Source: Erythrocercus mccallii
Taxonomy: Eukaryota > Chordata > Aves > Passeriformes > Dicruridae
NCBI GenBank assembly: GCA_013397435.1
Contig: VZRG01002954.1
Location: 1-64,000, forward strand
Direction of reading: 5' to 3'
DNA: 64,000 bases
Shown in pieces: positions 63,801 through 64,000 of the stretch. The notes below the pieces were generated by a model. The model was not told the DNA's origin. It did no database searches and worked only from the letters and a program-made list of their open reading frames with translations. The translations under genes and the position numbers were made by a program. How positions within the stretch are numbered: the first letter of the stretch is position 1; each line of letters opens with the position of its first letter.

Positions 63801-63925
63801 ACCATTTCCCCAATACAATCAGATACATACTGTAATTCTTCAATAGGTCTTGAAGGCAAATTTTCAGCACATGATTCAGCAGGTGCACATACAGCATTCA
63901 CTCTCAGTTTCTGATGATCACGCAC
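45757..63925 (-). CDS. SMC5: SMC5, structural maintenance of chromosomes 5: C-terminal half, 13 exons, 5' part beyond the window
   Basis: SMC5 pairs with SMC6 in the SMC5/6 complex, an ATP-driven DNA-binding machine with an associated SUMO ligase that acts in recombination repair and replication-fork stability. Thirteen - strand exons with GT-AG borders and matching phases join into 559 codons plus stop, close to the second half of the roughly 1,100-residue human protein. In order they give: hinge (VRDHQKLRVNAV and RYGFFSYLRELFDAP), a long returning coiled coil rich in Glu/Lys/Gln, then the C-terminal ATPase lobe. The lobe has the ABC signature SGGEKTVSTMLYLMALQEL, Walker B PFRVVDEINQ and D-loop GMDPMNERRVFEMV. 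The N-terminal Walker A half must lie right of 64,000. No frameshift or lost catalytic residue is seen. The gene converges on KLF9, as in human 9q21. Confidence 0.97.
45895..49152 (-). other. SMC5: SMC5 last intron
   Basis: This 3.26-kb phase-0 intron has a GTGTGT donor. It holds the LTR-like segment at about 47.75-48.25 kb. The rest is AT-rich with no other element I can name. Confidence 0.8.
47750..48243 (+). mobile_element. Probable LTR-like repeat with degenerate internal motif copies
   Basis: A motif like CTGCAGTCAGAGTCTGCA recurs several times between 47.95 and 48.13 kb (CTGCAGTTACAG, CTGCAGTCATAATC, CTGCAGTCAGAG). The stretch continues into AATAAACCAGGACCC and ends near CTGCTGCAACACA. 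The AATAAA and CA-type end resemble an LTR R-U5. The family is not recognised with certainty. Confidence 0.4.
49153..49248 (-). CDS. SMC5: SMC5 exon l (D-loop region)
   Basis: This 96-nt, 32-codon phase-0 exon runs from GMDPMNERRVFEMVV to SQYFFITPK. It is separated from exon k by only 83 bp. Confidence 0.97.
49332..49511 (-). CDS. SMC5: SMC5 exon k (ABC signature and Walker B)
   Basis: This 180-nt, 60-codon phase-0 exon carries YGIRIRVKF, the SGGEKT signature (residues 29-34 of the exon) and Walker B FRVVDEIN (residues 52-59), with the catalytic Asp-Glu intact. Confidence 0.97.
50218..50337 (+). mobile_element. CR1 3'-end fragment
   Basis: GAGCTGGACTTGATGATCCT and TCCTTCCAAC, followed by TGTGATTCTG, match the CR1 3' tail in the + direction. 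It lies in an SMC5 intron, antisense to the gene. Confidence 0.75.
50763..51000 (-). mobile_element. CR1 3' fragment
   Basis: It starts at the left with ATCATAGAATCACTTAGGCT and contains the reverse of the AGGAGGAACTTCTTTACGGA block, so it is a - strand CR1 3' portion within an SMC5 intron. Confidence 0.85.
52276..52395 (-). CDS. SMC5: SMC5 exon j (coiled coil to ATPase head)
   Basis: This 120-nt, 40-codon phase-0 exon includes INGKFSRFFSSMQCVGEVDL, the entry into the C-terminal head. The acceptor is TTTTAG and the donor GAG|GTATGA. Confidence 0.95.
52609..52713 (-). CDS. SMC5: SMC5 exon i (coiled coil)
   Basis: This 105-nt, 35-codon phase-0 exon starts VVEEYNKQTQEIQQLTEYLE and ends YKQNISQ. 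The acceptor is GGCAG and the donor CAG|GTAATA. Confidence 0.94.
53081..53176 (-). CDS. SMC5: SMC5 exon h (coiled coil)
   Basis: This 96-nt, 32-codon phase-0 exon contains LPNTLEEIDAFLNEEKIRAS, a conserved SMC5 segment. The acceptor is GTAG and the donor TCA|GTATGT. Confidence 0.94.
53817..53942 (-). CDS. SMC5: SMC5 exon g (coiled coil)
   Basis: This 126-nt, 42-codon phase-0 exon contains LDNRKQLLYEKCIELMKQAR and GPDQDFPEEFKV, matching the SMC5 segment rich in LM(K/R)AR. The donor is GTT|GTATGT. Confidence 0.93.
53943..56794 (-). other. SMC5: SMC5 intron between exons f and g
   Basis: This is 2.85 kb of AT-rich DNA. I see no exon, CR1 or LTR here. The open frame at 54304-54657 on the + strand has no recognisable domain. 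Confidence 0.75.
56795..56917 (-). CDS. SMC5: SMC5 exon f (coiled coil)
   Basis: This 123-nt, 41-codon phase-0 exon runs from GIIPLNMVKVALALQ to VQLRAAQ. The acceptor is GTGTAG and the donor CAG|GTAACA. It is less conserved than its neighbours, but the phase and spacing fit. Confidence 0.9.
58105..58228 (-). CDS. SMC5: SMC5 exon e (coiled coil)
   Basis: This 124-nt exon has one base completing the Ser codon, then 41 codons from LRQLEQDAIDLEKEF to ELVTELMHLIK. The donor is AAG|GTATGT. The heptad-like charge pattern fits coiled coil. Confidence 0.92.
58765..59010 (+). mobile_element. CR1 internal (reverse-transcriptase) fragment
   Basis: The pattern GAAACTACAAACTGGTCATT, CCCTGGGAAAATTGT, GAGAAGGTGATCATGGAGAC, then CATTTACCAAGGGCA parallels the CR1 RT coding region. 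It is degenerate and has no intact frame. Confidence 0.65.
59296..59405 (-). mobile_element. CR1 3'-end fragment
   Basis: AATCACAGAATCAGTTAGGT, TGGAAAAGACCTTAAGATCA and GAGTCCAACCACTAACCTAA are the reverse of the CR1 3' tail. Confidence 0.85.
60868..61262 (+). mobile_element. CR1 internal fragment, possibly the continuation of the one at 58.8 kb
   Basis: It contains CR1 RT-like pieces: GGGTCCTGTCCTATTTAACA, TAGACAATGAACTAGGAGGG, and CTCTGCAGGGAAGGACTTGA followed by a GCAGTGCACCCTGGCAGCAA block. It has the same orientation as 58765-59010 and a more 3' position in the element. Confidence 0.65.
62086..62255 (-). CDS. SMC5: SMC5 exon d (coiled coil)
   Basis: This 170-nt exon starts DISNTLKSLDARLTALF and contains HKDNKLRQEKKELLER, typical SMC5 coiled coil. 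It ends with two bases (AG) of a Ser codon finished by exon e across a 3.9-kb intron. Confidence 0.93.
62389..62562 (-). CDS. SMC5: SMC5 exon c (end of hinge, start of coiled coil)
   Basis: This 174-nt, 58-codon phase-0 exon includes LRQMYTPEERYIIKVSYYTK and a Gln/Glu-rich end leading into the coiled coil. The acceptor is TTAG and the donor CAG|GTAGAA. Confidence 0.94.
63495..63627 (-). CDS. SMC5: SMC5 exon b (hinge)
   Basis: This 133-nt exon encodes RYGFFSYLRELFDAP through VPVGTEKTRDMIER. It is the most recognisable hinge stretch. Its first base completes the codon split by the 203-bp upstream intron. Confidence 0.95.
63831..63925 (-). CDS. SMC5: SMC5 exon a (hinge)
   Basis: This 95-nt exon runs from an acceptor ending TACAG to an ACA|GTATGT donor. 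It begins VRDHQKLRVNAV, a hinge-region segment strongly conserved in SMC5, and ends two bases into a codon completed by the next exon to give His. Confidence 0.93.
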
Positions 63926-64000
63926 CTGTATTTAGATTCTATTAGATTATTAGGTAAAGACCAGAAAAACTCACCACATGCCAATAAAATATTAATTATT

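Noticed and set aside
1..64000. CRISPR arrays, operons, tRNA or rRNA genes
   Set aside because: None was seen. The content is vertebrate nuclear DNA with spliced genes and avian retroelements.

Overview
The window looks like bird nuclear DNA, probably from a songbird. It holds two vertebrate genes with long introns and GT-AG splicing. It also carries several fragments of CR1, the dominant avian non-LTR retrotransposon, and endogenous-retrovirus LTRs of types I recognise from passerine genomes. The gene calls rest on reading-frame content, exact exon-intron boundaries and family motifs. The passerine assignment is inference from remembered repeat families.

Layout. Positions 1 to about 23,450 are upstream intergenic DNA. 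No protein gene is visible there. It contains three short GC/CpG-rich stretches (left edge, about 2.2-2.6 kb, and a split island at about 17.2-18.7 kb), CR1 copies, three LTRs or LTR fragments, and simple repeats. A large CpG island at about 23.5-26.1 kb holds the promoter and first exon of KLF9 (BTEB1), on the + strand. Coding exon 1 is 24660-25128 and coding exon 2 is 35370-35602, giving a 233-residue zinc-finger transcription factor. A 3' UTR of about 3.3 kb ends at poly(A) signals near 38,886-38,906.

From about 38.9 to 45.5 kb is a convergent intergenic spacer with LTR sequence. From 45,757 to the right edge the - strand carries the 3' half of SMC5: thirteen coding exons, 559 residues plus stop. 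They run from the hinge through the returning coiled coil to the C-terminal ATPase lobe with the ABC signature and Walker B motifs. The 5' half of SMC5 lies beyond the right edge. SMC5 and KLF9 end tail to tail, the same neighbour arrangement as on human chromosome 9q21.

The two genes are not functionally coupled. KLF9 is a hormone-responsive GC-box repressor/activator. SMC5 is a core subunit of the SMC5/6 genome-stability complex. I found no undescribed gene system. The most notable non-genic signals are a perfect 21-bp hairpin at 21,786-21,832, a split CpG island about 6 kb upstream of KLF9 with CACGTG E-boxes and a G-quadruplex motif, a triplicated GTTAA(A)TGT-type motif beside it, and a short strong-context uORF just before the KLF9 start codon.
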